A stretch of 64,000 bases of DNA from Rhodothermales bacterium. GTDB taxonomy: Bacteria > Bacteroidota > Rhodothermia > Rhodothermales > Bin80. Location of the stretch: NCBI GenBank assembly GCA_022821385.1, contig JAJEDR010000074.1, forward strand, positions 1 through 64,000. The letters run 5' to 3'. The position numbers and the translations under genes were made by a program. This document shows, piece after piece, positions 9,683 to 20,139 of the stretch. Position 1 is the first letter of the stretch, and every line of letters starts with the position of its first letter. The notes under the pieces are model-generated. The model worked only from the letters and a program-made list of their open reading frames with translations. It was not told where the DNA came from and did not search any database.

Positions 9683-10012
9683 GGTAATGGAAAACGCATT
9701 TCGGTGCTACAGCAATCACACATAATTGTTCTGCTTGCTAGTAGGGGTAATCCGTCAATCAATATACTGTGCGCAACCGTTGCCAGAGGATCCACGCATT
9801 CTCTGGCCAATTGCTTCCCCAGCCTTCCAGCCGGTGAATTCCCTTGCTGAGATGCTATCACTTGATCAAATGAAAACGATCTTGAATCGGACTGGCCTTG
9901 GGGATTACTCAATAGACCATAGCACTGCCGGTCCTCCGCATATCCGTTATGACGGACTCCAACTTTGCGATTTCGTCACCGAGCGTGCGTGTAAATGCAA
10001 GCTAATCACTAC

Positions 10013-10843
10013 TTAGATGGGGCTTTCCTTCCAACTCCAAGTGCTCAATACCTCTAGACACCCGTAGGCGGTACGGTCATGCTGCAATGGTGTGATGGAA
10101 ACGTAGCCATTCTCCAGTACGTGTATGTCCGTATCTGCACCCTCATCCAATATGTTCAGCGTTCCGCGATACCAGTAATAGGCCCTGTTAGCTGGGTCAA
10201 TACGCTCAAGAAACCCCTCTTGCCACCTAGATCTAGCCTGGCGAGTCACTACGATCCCTTTGATTTCATCCTCGGGGATCATTGGCACATTCACACTGAG
10301 AAGAACTCCCCTAGGCAGATGGCTTCTGAGTACTTTCTGCGCTATCATCCCAGCATACTTGGCAGCGGGACGATAATCAGCATCTGGTTCCTTCGCGTCT
10401 AGACTAACAGCGATTGAATCAATGCCATATATCGACGATTCGGTCGCCGCACTAATCGTGCCGGAGTATATAACGTTGATCGCTGTATTTGAACCCCTGT
10501 TGATCCCACTTACAACCAGGTCCGGTAGACGATGAAGCAACTGATGTAACGCCAGTTTAATGCAGTCACAAGGTGTGCCATCTATGGCCAAAGCTCGCAC
10601 ATGGTCAAGATCCTCGCCGAAACTCCAGCTCTTGGCCCGGATCGGATCATCCAGCGTGATTGAGTGCGCCACTGCACTTTGCTCACCTGCGGGAGCTATG
10701 ACCACAACATCTCCCAGTTTGACCAGAGCCCTCGTGAGCTCTCGAATCCCAGGGGACGTAATACCGTCATCGTTCGTAACCAGAATCAGTGGGCGTCGGC
10801 GAAATAGTCCATCACTGCCTTTGCCTTTATCAAGATTCACCAT
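10013..10843 (-). CDS. surE: 5'/3'-nucleotidase SurE
   Basis: 276 aa; [59 protein letters not shown]. Confidence 0.95.
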   Translation of the reverse strand: MVNLDKGKGSDGLFRRRPLILVTNDDGITSPGIRELTRALVKLGDVVVIAPAGEQSAVAHSITLDDPIRAKSWSFGEDLDHVRALAIDGTPCDCIKLALHQLLHRLPDLVVSGINRGSNTAINVIYSGTISAATESSIYGIDSIAVSLDAKEPDADYRPAAKYAGMIAQKVLRSHLPRGVLLSVNVPMIPEDEIKGIVVTRQARSRWQEGFLERIDPANRAYYWYRGTLNILDEGADTDIHVLENGYVSITPLQHDRTAYGCLEVLSTWSWKESPI

Positions 10844-11660
10844 CTACCCAGTAGCTCTCTTCGGCTGTTGGAAAATCACGGGTTCGTACGTCCCTAACAT
10901 AATCCTTAACGGCCTTTGAAGTTAGTTCAGACAATTTGGCATAATGTCGTACAAACCGTGGGTGAAAGTCAGTGGTCAGCCCTAACGCATCGTGAATCAC
11001 CAATACCTGACCATCACAAACGTTACCCGCGCCTATACCAATCGTTGGAATAGTGAGTGATGCAGAAACCTCCGCAGCCAGCGGGGTGGGAATCTTCTCG
11101 AGCACGATCGCAAAACAACCTACCCTCTCGAGTTCCAGTGCGTCTTTCCGCAACTGATCCGATTCTTCTTTGTCCTGGGCCCTCACCTTATAGGTACCAA
11201 ATTTATAGATGCTCTGAGGAGTAAGACCTAAGTGGCACATGACCGGGATACCGGCCTGTAGTATACGCTCCGCTGCAGGAAGAACAGCTGTGCCGCCCTC
11301 CAACTTGATCGCATGCGCTCCTGTCTCCTTCATAACACGAATGGAGGATGCCAGGGCCTCTTTGCTATTACCTTGGTAGGTGCCAAAAGGTAAGTCTACT
11401 ATTACAAGCGCCCGGGTCACGCCCCGAACTACACACTGAGCATGATAGATCATTTGCTCCAGCGTTATTGGCAGGGTCGTTTCGTGTCCTGCAATAACAT
11501 TGGAAGCGGAATCCCCTACCAGAATGGCATCTATGCCCGCACGATCCAGGATCCGGGCCATGGTGTAGTCATAGGCCGTCAGCATTGCAATCGGCGTGCC
11601 GGCGGCCTTCATCTGCCGGAGCGTCTGCGTCGTGACTCGCCTTACACCTTCCATTAGCAC
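10830..11660 (-). CDS. panB: 3-methyl-2-oxobutanoate hydroxymethyltransferase
   Basis: 276 aa; [75 protein letters not shown]. Confidence 0.95.
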   Translation of the reverse strand: MLMEGVRRVTTQTLRQMKAAGTPIAMLTAYDYTMARILDRAGIDAILVGDSASNVIAGHETTLPITLEQMIYHAQCVVRGVTRALVIVDLPFGTYQGNSKEALASSIRVMKETGAHAIKLEGGTAVLPAAERILQAGIPVMCHLGLTPQSIYKFGTYKVRAQDKEESDQLRKDALELERVGCFAIVLEKIPTPLAAEVSASLTIPTIGIGAGNVCDGQVLVIHDALGLTTDFHPRFVRHYAKLSELTSKAVKDYVRDVRTRDFPTAEESYWVDGES

Positions 11661-11707
11661 CGGCGAACTGTGGTCCTGTCCACTAGAAGCTGTCTGGTTC
11701 GTACGCT

Positions 11708-12295
11708 CTAGTTCTCAGAGGCTGACTGCATAGCGGCATCAACATCAATTCCAAGCTCACGCGCAACATCCAACGTGATGTCGACGATGCGATCTTCGTT
11801 TGCATAAAGCAAAATAGGCTGTGCAGGTCCTGCCTGGGTGCGCAAAACCAAATCAAGCCCCCGCTCGGTTGCAACCGTTCTGATCGCCTCATCCACGAGC
11901 TCGTAAATCGGACTGAACAAGTCTATCTCACGCTGCACAAGCCCCTGTTCTAACTCCGCTGATTTTTCCTGTAGCTCCTGCAAAAGTCCTTGGAGCTCCT
12001 GCTCACGCTCCTGCTGCCGTTCCTCTGATAATAAACTCCGCTGTGTCTGATACCGTTCTAGCTTGCCCGTATAGTCTTCCTGCATGCTTAGAAGAATCCG
12101 CTGACCGCTTTCCACTTCAGCCTGCAGTTCCTCTTGTATCGTGCGGGTTTGGGGCATATTGGATATTAGAACCTCGTGATCCGTGTATCCAATGCGCAAT
12201 GGGGGCAGCTGTTGTGCTTGAGCAGCAGCTGCAAAACCAAGTAATAATACAGCAGCGAGATAACCTGCGCTGCGTTTGAGCGAAAAGCGTCGCAT
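11708..12295 (-). CDS. OmpH/Skp-family periplasmic chaperone (copy 1)
   Basis: 195 aa, signal peptide and long coiled-coil; downstream of a second OmpH gene and bamA. Confidence 0.8.
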   Translation of the reverse strand: MRRFSLKRSAGYLAAVLLLGFAAAAQAQQLPPLRIGYTDHEVLISNMPQTRTIQEELQAEVESGQRILLSMQEDYTGKLERYQTQRSLLSEERQQEREQELQGLLQELQEKSAELEQGLVQREIDLFSPIYELVDEAIRTVATERGLDLVLRTQAGPAQPILLYANEDRIVDITLDVARELGIDVDAAMQSASEN

Positions 12296-12327
12296 GAGAA
12301 TAATTAAATTGAAATATTTACCACAGG

Positions 12328-12864
12328 CTATTGCCCAATGATACGTGTAATGTCAACGCCTAGCTCCTCAAGGACAATGTCCGTTATGTCGAGGCTCTCG
12401 TTGGCATATAGAAAAACAAAGTCACCGTTGCGATCAAATACATAGTCGTATCCCTCGCCCTCGGCCACCTCCTGAATAACCGCCAAAACTCTTTCCTGGA
12501 TTGGACGCAGAATTTGTTCTTGCTGATGAAATAGCTGACCTTCTGGTCCAAAATACTGAATCCGCTTTCGTTCGAGTTCTTCCTCCGCAGCAATGATCTC
12601 GTTCTGTCTCTCCTGACGAGATTCCAACGTTAAGAGCAATTCACGTGCCTGAAACTCCCTGAAGTTCTCATCCAGGACCCGTGCCATTTCAGAAAGCTCC
12701 TGCTCCCACTGCTGGGCAAGTCGGTCCAAGGACTGCTGCGCAGTGGCAAACTCTGGATAATTCTGGTAAATCTTGTCCGAATCAATATAGGCTATCTTGT
12801 GCTGTGCCAATACAGGGGAACTCATCCATATCAAGACGATCCCCAGGCCAAACAATTTTTTCAT
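12328..12864 (-). CDS. OmpH/Skp-family periplasmic chaperone (copy 2)
   Basis: 178 aa; HKIAYIDSDKIYQNYPEFATAQQSLDRLAQQWEQEL, coiled-coil, immediately downstream of bamA. Confidence 0.85.
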   Translation of the reverse strand: MKKLFGLGIVLIWMSSPVLAQHKIAYIDSDKIYQNYPEFATAQQSLDRLAQQWEQELSEMARVLDENFREFQARELLLTLESRQERQNEIIAAEEELERKRIQYFGPEGQLFHQQEQILRPIQERVLAVIQEVAEGEGYDYVFDRNGDFVFLYANESLDITDIVLEELGVDITRIIGQ

Positions 12865-12873
12865 CCGAGTATG

Positions 12874-15453
12874 CTAGTTGAACCCTTGTCCGAGCGTAAA
12901 CTGGAAAAACCATTTGTTGGAGCCATCATGCTCTGACTCCTGACCCCTGATAGGCGTGAATTGGTCAAAATTGTAACCGTATGCGATCTCAAGCATGCCG
13001 AGGATCGGCAGAAACAGACGTGCACCGACGCCTGCTGAGCGATAAAACTGTCTCGGATTGTAACTCTCTATCTGATCCCATGTGTTTGCCGCATCCATGA
13101 AAAGGTACGGTGCAGCCGTTAACTGTGGGGTCTGGATCGCTAAAACCCTGAGTTCCGAAGTGAACTTGTTCAACACGCGGCCACCAACAGCCTCACCATT
13201 CCTCCGGGGACCGAGTACCCGGGACGGATAACCACGCATGTAGATTATATCTTTCCCAAAATTATTCCGATACCCTTGCACATCAAACGGTGACCCGCCG
13301 ACGATGTAACGTTCGAAAAGGACATCCTCTCCTGTGACCGAGCCGATATATCCAAAGTCCGCCGAAAAACTTGTGGTTAGCTTCCGCAAAATAGGAATGT
13401 TCCAGCTCGTGGAAAACCTCCACTTATGATACTGTATAAAATTCGAGATCGGTAACGCCAACTCTGCTGAGAGCAGGAATGTGGATCCCGCTGTCGGGAA
13501 GATTGGATGATCTACCGAACTCCGCGTGAGTGCCTGACGAATTGTAACCTGCTGGCTTTGACCAGACGGAAGCGCATAGGTATAGTCCCTGTTGAAATAA
13601 AACTGATAACCTAGCGATGTGCTGGCACTGAACTTGTCATCCGGCCATTGAAGCCGCTGCTCATAAAAAACGCGCGCTGACGTATTCGTGAAGCCGGTAT
13701 TGTCATTGGTTCCAATGTTTGAACCATAACCGTAGTAGCCATATCCGTAGTAGCCACCAAAGTTGCTGGTAAACCGGGAGTGCGATACCTGAAATCCTAC
13801 CGGGGTAGGCCGCCCCCTCAGCCAAGGCTCCGTGAAGCCGAGTGAATAGCTCTGGTACTGTCGACCGCTGGTCTGCAGACTGACCGACAACTGCTGACCA
13901 TCCCCCGACGGTAAAGGCCGCCAGGCCCTGCCCTTGAAGATGTCCTGTGCACTGAAATTGTTAAAACCGAAACGCAGCATCAGAATCACACCAAACCGCC
14001 CGTAGGTGCCGCTGAGCTCCAGTTGATCACTGCCGATCTCCTCGAGATTATACGTAAGGTTAACCTCCTTTTCTTCCTGATTGAGGTCGATCGAGGGACC
14101 CGCACCGAGCTTTTCCTGATCAAAGTAATTCAGTTGAGACAGCCGCCTGATCGTTTCCTGCACCATCTCCCGACTATAGGTCTGACCGGGAATCGTGTAG
14201 AGCTCCCGGCGCACAACGTGCTCCTTGGTCTTTTCGTTGCCCGTGATCGAAATTTCCCCGAAACTGAAAATTTCGCCCTCGTAAACGTCATAGTACAGGT
14301 CAAGAGAATCTCCCTCTACAACACGAACTTCCGGTTGCACGCGAAAAAGCATGTACCCCTGATTCATGTAGAGACTGGAAACATCACTGCTTGACTTGTT
14401 TCCATGCAGATTCTGCTCTAATCGCTCCGAATTATAAACATCACCGGGTGTTAAACCCAGAGCCCCCGAAAGTACTTCGTCGGGATAGACTGTATTCCCG
14501 TCCCACTCAATACTGCGTACATGGTACTGGGGGCCTTCTTGGACCTCCAGAGATACCACCAGACCCGGCTTCTCACCCGAGGTGTCAAGCCAGACCGAGT
14601 CCCGGACTACGCGGGCATCATAATATCCCTTAGAGTTGAAATGATTGACGACGTTAACCTTGTCTTCTTCGTAGAGCATGCGATCAAAGCGTGCTTTACG
14701 CCAGAAGAAGATCCCTTTCCTGGCCTTTGTTTTTTTTAGCTTGCGGCGCACCGTTCGGTCACTGACATTCTCATTGCCGGAAACCAGAACTTCCCTGATC
14801 CTGACCTTCTCTCCTATATCAATCTCAAAATCTAGGTTTACCGTGTTTTCGGGACCGGGCGTTTCGTTCACCGTCACTTCGGCGAGCATGTATCCCTTTT
14901 CTCCGAAATATTCCTTGACGATTTGCTTCGAACGTTCCAGGTCAGCGGGACGAACACGGGTTCCTTTGAAAAGAGGCACCTCCTCTTCAAGCTTACGACG
15001 ATGCTTTTTTTTGATTCCTGAGAAGGTGAATTCCGCCAGTTGTGGTTCTTCCGTTAGCTGGATCAGAAGGAAAATGCCGGTTCCAGCCCTGCGCTCCTCA
15101 ACAATTCGCACATCCGAAAACACCCGCAGCTTATAGATACTGCGGATGGCTTCTGAGATCGCAGGATCCCCAGGAAGCGTGATCTTCTGCCCCACAGCCA
15201 GTCCACTGCTCCTGAGGGCAAAGTTGCGCATGCTCTCGGTTTCCACGCCCTCAACCGAGATTCCCAAGATCTCAAATTCATCAGGACCTGAAAAAGAACG
15301 ATTGTCCCCCTGCAAGGATTCGGACTGGCCCTGCGCTACCGCTGTGCTCACGCACAGGAGGAGTATCAGCAGCGAGACAGCAATGCGCATTGTGGTTTGA
15401 TGCACTGTGGAGACGAATGGGGTTGGACGGTGCAATCTCATGGTACTGCTCAA
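12874..15453 (-). CDS. bamA: Outer membrane protein assembly factor BamA
   Basis: 859-aa ORF with POTRA repeats and C-terminal beta-barrel (IFPTAGS, GVGARLFLPILGMLEIAYGYNFD). Track start is TTG; a signal peptide begins at the internal ATG near 15390 (MRIAVSLLILLLCVSTAVAQ). Confidence 0.92.
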   Translation of the reverse strand: MSSTMRLHRPTPFVSTVHQTTMRIAVSLLILLLCVSTAVAQGQSESLQGDNRSFSGPDEFEILGISVEGVETESMRNFALRSSGLAVGQKITLPGDPAISEAIRSIYKLRVFSDVRIVEERRAGTGIFLLIQLTEEPQLAEFTFSGIKKKHRRKLEEEVPLFKGTRVRPADLERSKQIVKEYFGEKGYMLAEVTVNETPGPENTVNLDFEIDIGEKVRIREVLVSGNENVSDRTVRRKLKKTKARKGIFFWRKARFDRMLYEEDKVNVVNHFNSKGYYDARVVRDSVWLDTSGEKPGLVVSLEVQEGPQYHVRSIEWDGNTVYPDEVLSGALGLTPGDVYNSERLEQNLHGNKSSSDVSSLYMNQGYMLFRVQPEVRVVEGDSLDLYYDVYEGEIFSFGEISITGNEKTKEHVVRRELYTIPGQTYSREMVQETIRRLSQLNYFDQEKLGAGPSIDLNQEEKEVNLTYNLEEIGSDQLELSGTYGRFGVILMLRFGFNNFSAQDIFKGRAWRPLPSGDGQQLSVSLQTSGRQYQSYSLGFTEPWLRGRPTPVGFQVSHSRFTSNFGGYYGYGYYGYGSNIGTNDNTGFTNTSARVFYEQRLQWPDDKFSASTSLGYQFYFNRDYTYALPSGQSQQVTIRQALTRSSVDHPIFPTAGSTFLLSAELALPISNFIQYHKWRFSTSWNIPILRKLTTSFSADFGYIGSVTGEDVLFERYIVGGSPFDVQGYRNNFGKDIIYMRGYPSRVLGPRRNGEAVGGRVLNKFTSELRVLAIQTPQLTAAPYLFMDAANTWDQIESYNPRQFYRSAGVGARLFLPILGMLEIAYGYNFDQFTPIRGQESEHDGSNKWFFQFTLGQGFN

Positions 15454-15561
15454 TTGAGCATGTTGTTTCGGGGAACTAGTCCAAAAACGGACTTAAGCTA
15501 ACCGTTATTGCAAAACCCGTGCCGTGGTCAGGCTAGATACAGGAATTATAGTCGAGTAATT

Positions 15562-16980
15562 CTACTCTTCTCCGACCTCAGTCTCTACAACCTCGCAGGT
15601 CTGCGGAGTCTCCACGACATTAGCTTCCCCTCTCGAGCTGAACGCACGGATAACATCGTTTGTGATCAGAAAAGCCATCAAAATCAGCAGCAGGATCATG
15701 CCTGCCTGCTGCAAGAACATTCGCACCTTGATCGAGGGTTCCTTGCGGGCGATCAGCTCATAAAACAGAAAAACCAAATGCCCCCCATCCAGCACCGGGA
15801 TCGGTAAAATATTAACAATGGCCAGCGTTATAGACAGGACTGCCACAATATGCCAGAACGGACGGGGACCGCTGCTTGCAGCCTGTCCAATCACATTGGC
15901 AACCATAACCGGCCCACCCAGGTTCTCCCGGACGCTCTCCTTGCCTGCAACTATTCGCCATAAACTGGCAGCGATTATTCGCGTGTTGCTCCATACATCA
16001 TGCACTCCAATTCTGGCAGACTGCAGGGGCCCGAATTCGACCTGTGTTTGTCCTAACCCAATTCCGATTACATAATCGCAGCTGACAGTATTTATCACTG
16101 GTGTCACTGCAGCTTGATGTTCCACAGAAATCTGCCCATCGTCGCGCACCCATGTGATTTCAAGTGACTCTCCGCCCGAATTGCGGACATGATCGGTGAG
16201 TTCCGGCCAATAACGAATTGGACTCCCGTTAATCGCCGTGATTTGATCTCCGACCTGCAGGCCCGCAGCTTCGGCCGGCATACCCGCCGCAACAGTTCCG
16301 AGCGCGCTGGGCCAGGTATATATGCCAAGACCAAAGATTCCTTCCGCCGGCAGTTCCTGGACCCGGGTCATGATGTTTCCCGGGCCATCAAGAGTAATGC
16401 GTTGTCCTTTGCGTTCTACTTCAAACGTGAGATCATCCACTAGGAGCGCTGAAAGTGGAATTAATTCTCCGCCCGGGACATACTCATGCCCCCCTATTGC
16501 CAAGAGCCGATCTCCCGTCTGAATGCCAATGTCCAGCGCTGCAACTGAGCTGTCCACTACGAACACCGATCCGTCCTCGGTATGGGCCACACGGCTGGCA
16601 CCAAAACTCCAAGTCAGGGCAAAAAAGATCACCCCCGCTAGGACCATATTCATGATCACTCCCGCACTGATCACGATCATGCGCTGCCATAACGGCTTGG
16701 ATCTGAACTCGTAGGGCTGCGGCGCTGTGTCCTTAAAATCCGTGTCCATACTCTCGTCAACCATGCCGGCAATCTTGCAATAGCCTCCAAGTGGCGTTAG
16801 GCCAAGGACATATTCAGTTTCACCGAAGCGCTTTTTTAGGATGTTGGGCGGGAATCCAATGGAAAACCGGTCGACCCGCATACCAAATGCACGTGCTGCC
16901 CAGAAATGTCCCAACTCGTGCACAAACACGAGAATCATCAGGGCCGGAATGAACGTCAGGAGGATCCAGAGTATACTCAC
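15562..16980 (-). CDS. rseP: Site-2 protease RseP family zinc metalloprotease (two PDZ domains)
   Basis: 472 aa; FVHELGHFWAARAFGMRVDRFSIGFPP, PDZ segments, NILPIPVLDGGHLVFLFYELI. Confidence 0.92.
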   Translation of the reverse strand: MSILWILLTFIPALMILVFVHELGHFWAARAFGMRVDRFSIGFPPNILKKRFGETEYVLGLTPLGGYCKIAGMVDESMDTDFKDTAPQPYEFRSKPLWQRMIVISAGVIMNMVLAGVIFFALTWSFGASRVAHTEDGSVFVVDSSVAALDIGIQTGDRLLAIGGHEYVPGGELIPLSALLVDDLTFEVERKGQRITLDGPGNIMTRVQELPAEGIFGLGIYTWPSALGTVAAGMPAEAAGLQVGDQITAINGSPIRYWPELTDHVRNSGGESLEITWVRDDGQISVEHQAAVTPVINTVSCDYVIGIGLGQTQVEFGPLQSARIGVHDVWSNTRIIAASLWRIVAGKESVRENLGGPVMVANVIGQAASSGPRPFWHIVAVLSITLAIVNILPIPVLDGGHLVFLFYELIARKEPSIKVRMFLQQAGMILLLILMAFLITNDVIRAFSSRGEANVVETPQTCEVVETEVGEE

Positions 16981-17022
16981 GGGGAAATACTACCTAATTT
17001 GTTGTTTGGCGTACGGTATACT

Positions 17023-18198
17023 TCACAGAGCAAGGGTGTTCCTTTTGGATGCCTCATGCACATAATGTCGTGCAGACTGATCAACCTGGAGAATCTCTTC
17101 ATAAGTATTACACGAGGAACCCGAAAGCTTGCCTAGTGCCCCCTCCACCATCCTTGGTATGCCCATAAAGCCTATCCGCTCTTTAAGAAAAAGGTCGACT
17201 GCGGCCTCGTTGGCCGCATTGAGTATGGCCGGAGCGCTCCCACCGGCAGCCAGCGCCTCTCGTGCCAAACGCAAACATGGAAATTTCTCCAGATCGGGCG
17301 GAGCAAAAGTCAGGGATTGTGGGCGCGCCCAATCTACACGCCCCTCCGGGAGTGGCCATCGATCTGGATAGCTGAGCGCATACTGAATAGGTAGTCGCAT
17401 GTCTGGCAGGCTGAGTTGCGCCTTGAGCGATCCATCCTCAAACAACACCATTGCGTGCACAATCGATTGCGGATGCACGACCATCTCAATCTGATCCTCG
17501 CGAAGTCCAAACAGCCAGTAGGCTTCAATCACCTCCAAGCCCTTATTCATCATGGTGGCAGAATCAATTGTTACCTTCGCACCCATGCTCCAGTTGGGGT
17601 GCTTGAGTGCCTGCTGAGGTGTGACACTGTCGAGTGCTGTACGATCAATATTGCGGAACGGCCCCCCGGATGCCGTAAGTATGACCTTCTCTACATAGCG
17701 TGTACTATCCTCTAAGCACTGAAACACCCCTGCATGCTCACTGTCGACCGGTATAATTCTAGCCTTATGAAGCCTAGCTGTCCGCATTGCAAGATCGCCG
17801 GCGGCTACCAGAGTCTCTTTGTTCGCCAAAGCCAATACCTTTCCAGCCTCCAGAGCAGCCAGGACAGATTTGAGTCCTGCTATCCCCGAAGCAGCTCCAA
17901 GTACTATATCCGCCTCTGGATGCGTTGAACAGGCACATACTCCCTCACCGCCCTCAAGTACACGAATATCCGTACCCTCAAGTCCACTCCGAAGTGCCTG
18001 CGTACACGATCTGTCTGCTATGGCAACTACATCTGGATCAAACATGCGGGCCTGTCTGATTAGCAGATCTACATTCCGGTTGGCGGCAAGAGCTAACACA
18101 CGTAACTTATCCGTATGTTTTTGAACAATATCCAAGCACTGCGTACCTATGGACCCTGTTGCTCCTACAATGCTTATTCTGCGCCTGTCCGTATTCAT
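17023..18198 (-). CDS. dxr: 1-deoxy-D-xylulose-5-phosphate reductoisomerase
   Basis: 391 aa; ISIVGATGSIGTQCLDIV, LANKETLVAAGDL, PVDSEHAGVFQCL, LTASGGPFR, HPNWSMGAKVTIDSATMMNKGLEVIEA. Confidence 0.96.
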   Translation of the reverse strand: MNTDRRRISIVGATGSIGTQCLDIVQKHTDKLRVLALAANRNVDLLIRQARMFDPDVVAIADRSCTQALRSGLEGTDIRVLEGGEGVCACSTHPEADIVLGAASGIAGLKSVLAALEAGKVLALANKETLVAAGDLAMRTARLHKARIIPVDSEHAGVFQCLEDSTRYVEKVILTASGGPFRNIDRTALDSVTPQQALKHPNWSMGAKVTIDSATMMNKGLEVIEAYWLFGLREDQIEMVVHPQSIVHAMVLFEDGSLKAQLSLPDMRLPIQYALSYPDRWPLPEGRVDWARPQSLTFAPPDLEKFPCLRLAREALAAGGSAPAILNAANEAAVDLFLKERIGFMGIPRMVEGALGKLSGSSCNTYEEILQVDQSARHYVHEASKRNTLAL

Positions 18199-18261
18199 TT
18201 CTCGTTAGTCCACCCATGTGGATGATCAATCAGAATATAACGTAGTATTCTCTGAATCTTT

Positions 18262-20139
18262 ATGATTTCAGTAACCCGAATGCGATTCCTTCCTGTTTGC
18301 TGCCTGTGCGTGTTTGTATTTGTCGATCTGGCACTGGCACAACCGCAACGTGTAAACCGAACACCCCCTCCTTCAGAGGAAGAGCAACTTGACGGACATG
18401 CTGCATCCCGCTATCAACTTGCCCTCGGGTACCTGCGGGGCATGCAGTTTGAGCGCGCCATTGCCATCCTGCGCGATTTGTACGCTGAACAACCCGAACG
18501 TAAGATTTTCTTTGATAAGCTCAAAGAGGCTTACGTCGATGTTAAACGATATGACGATGCAGTGGCACTGTTAGACGATGCGCTCACACGCAGCCACACG
18601 GCGCAGCCGGAACTTGAAGCTGAACGTGCACAACTCTTTTACCTTGGTGGAGATGAACCTGCGGCAATGGAAGCCTGGGCTGCACTCCTACAGTCCGCAC
18701 CTGACACCGAAGCAGTCTATCGCGTCGTATATGCCAGCATGATTCAAATACGCCTCCTTATTCAAGCGATTGACGTATTAAAGCAGGGCAGAAAGGTTAT
18801 TGGCAGTATGAACCTATTTCAGGCAGAGCTTGCTCACCTGTACAGTCTTACCGGACAACATGAACTCGCTACACAGGAATACCTGGACCTACTGTCTACT
18901 AACGAACGACAGCTGAATTACGTACGCAGTCGACTCGGAAGAGATCTGGAGCAGGATGGCGCCCTTGAAGATGCCATTCGTATTACAGAAGCGCGTGTCG
19001 TATCTGAACCCGATCTACGTCAGCTACGAGACCTCTTAGCGTGGCTCTACGAACAGGCGGGGAGTTTCGAGCAAGCGTTTGAGGAAATTGTTGCACTAGA
19101 AGAAGACGCCGATGCTAGTGGACAGGGAGTCTATCAGTTTGCCCTGCGTGCAGCAGAGGCTGGTGCCTTTGTGGTTGCCGGCCGGGCATTCCAGTCAGTA
19201 ATCGAGACATATCCCGAGGTAAACATATCTATTGAGGCCCGCCTAGGTATGGCAGACATGTATCGTCTACGGGCTGAAAATAATAATAACCTCGAGCAGT
19301 ACCAGCATGCACTTGAAGCTTATGAGACATTCCTGAAGGACTTTCCCGAACATCCGCAGACCCCCGTTGTAATTGCGCGAATTGGTGCCTTGCACCAGGA
19401 CGTTTTTAGAGATCAGGAGGCTGCCGAACGCACCTTGTCCTATTTGGCCACACGATACACGAATTCCCCCATTGGCCATCAGGCCCGATTTGATTTAGGG
19501 CGCTTGGCTGTGACGAAGGGCAACCTGAACGAAGCTGGTGCCATCTTTGCGCGTCTGGCTGAACAGACTGAAGGCGAACTCGCGGCAAAAGCGCGATATG
19601 AAGAGGCCATGACGCACTTCTACGCTGGAAATCTGACTGAGACAGAATCTATCCTGAATAGTCTTAGAGAAAACACAGACAAAGAGACCGCCAACGATGC
19701 CATTGAACTGCGCGTACTGCTCATGGAAGACCCGGGCACCGACTCCACAAATAGTGCTCTCACAAGCTACGCACAGGCCCTGCTGCTCTTCCGACAACGC
19801 AAAGCAGATGCAACCGCCCGTGTTTCTCAGGATATACTGGCACAATGGGGACAACACCCAATTGCAGATGATGTCCGGTTTCTGCGCGCCCGGGCCCTCC
19901 TGCTTGATAGCCGTCCAGATGAAGCTTTGATGGCGTTCGGAGAACTCCCGCTTATTCATCCAGAAAGTCCGCTGCTGGATCAAAGTCTTTTTTACTATGC
20001 TGAAATTCTTGAAACCTTTCAAGGAGATGCTGCAGGTGCACTGCAAGCGTATACCGATCTGCTCACACAATACCCGGGTTCACTCCTGGTCAACAAGGCG
20101 CGTGAGCGCATTCGGGCGCTTCGCTCGGCAGGTGTGTAG
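18262..20139 (+). CDS. Tetratricopeptide-repeat protein (exported)
   Basis: 625 aa; signal peptide, repeated TPR-like helices. Confidence 0.8.
   Translation: MISVTRMRFLPVCCLCVFVFVDLALAQPQRVNRTPPPSEEEQLDGHAASRYQLALGYLRGMQFERAIAILRDLYAEQPERKIFFDKLKEAYVDVKRYDDAVALLDDALTRSHTAQPELEAERAQLFYLGGDEPAAMEAWAALLQSAPDTEAVYRVVYASMIQIRLLIQAIDVLKQGRKVIGSMNLFQAELAHLYSLTGQHELATQEYLDLLSTNERQLNYVRSRLGRDLEQDGALEDAIRITEARVVSEPDLRQLRDLLAWLYEQAGSFEQAFEEIVALEEDADASGQGVYQFALRAAEAGAFVVAGRAFQSVIETYPEVNISIEARLGMADMYRLRAENNNNLEQYQHALEAYETFLKDFPEHPQTPVVIARIGALHQDVFRDQEAAERTLSYLATRYTNSPIGHQARFDLGRLAVTKGNLNEAGAIFARLAEQTEGELAAKARYEEAMTHFYAGNLTETESILNSLRENTDKETANDAIELRVLLMEDPGTDSTNSALTSYAQALLLFRQRKADATARVSQDILAQWGQHPIADDVRFLRARALLLDSRPDEALMAFGELPLIHPESPLLDQSLFYYAEILETFQGDAAGALQAYTDLLTQYPGSLLVNKARERIRALRSAGV

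Noticed and set aside
9679-10016. Opposing ORFs 9679..9912- and 9726..10016+
   Set aside because: Neither has domain-like composition; both fit ordinary intergenic sequence between dsbD and surE.
14725-14740. T-rich tract (and similar at ~33890) as an intrinsic terminator
   Set aside because: Lies inside coding sequence as lysine codons of the minus-strand gene, with no preceding stem.
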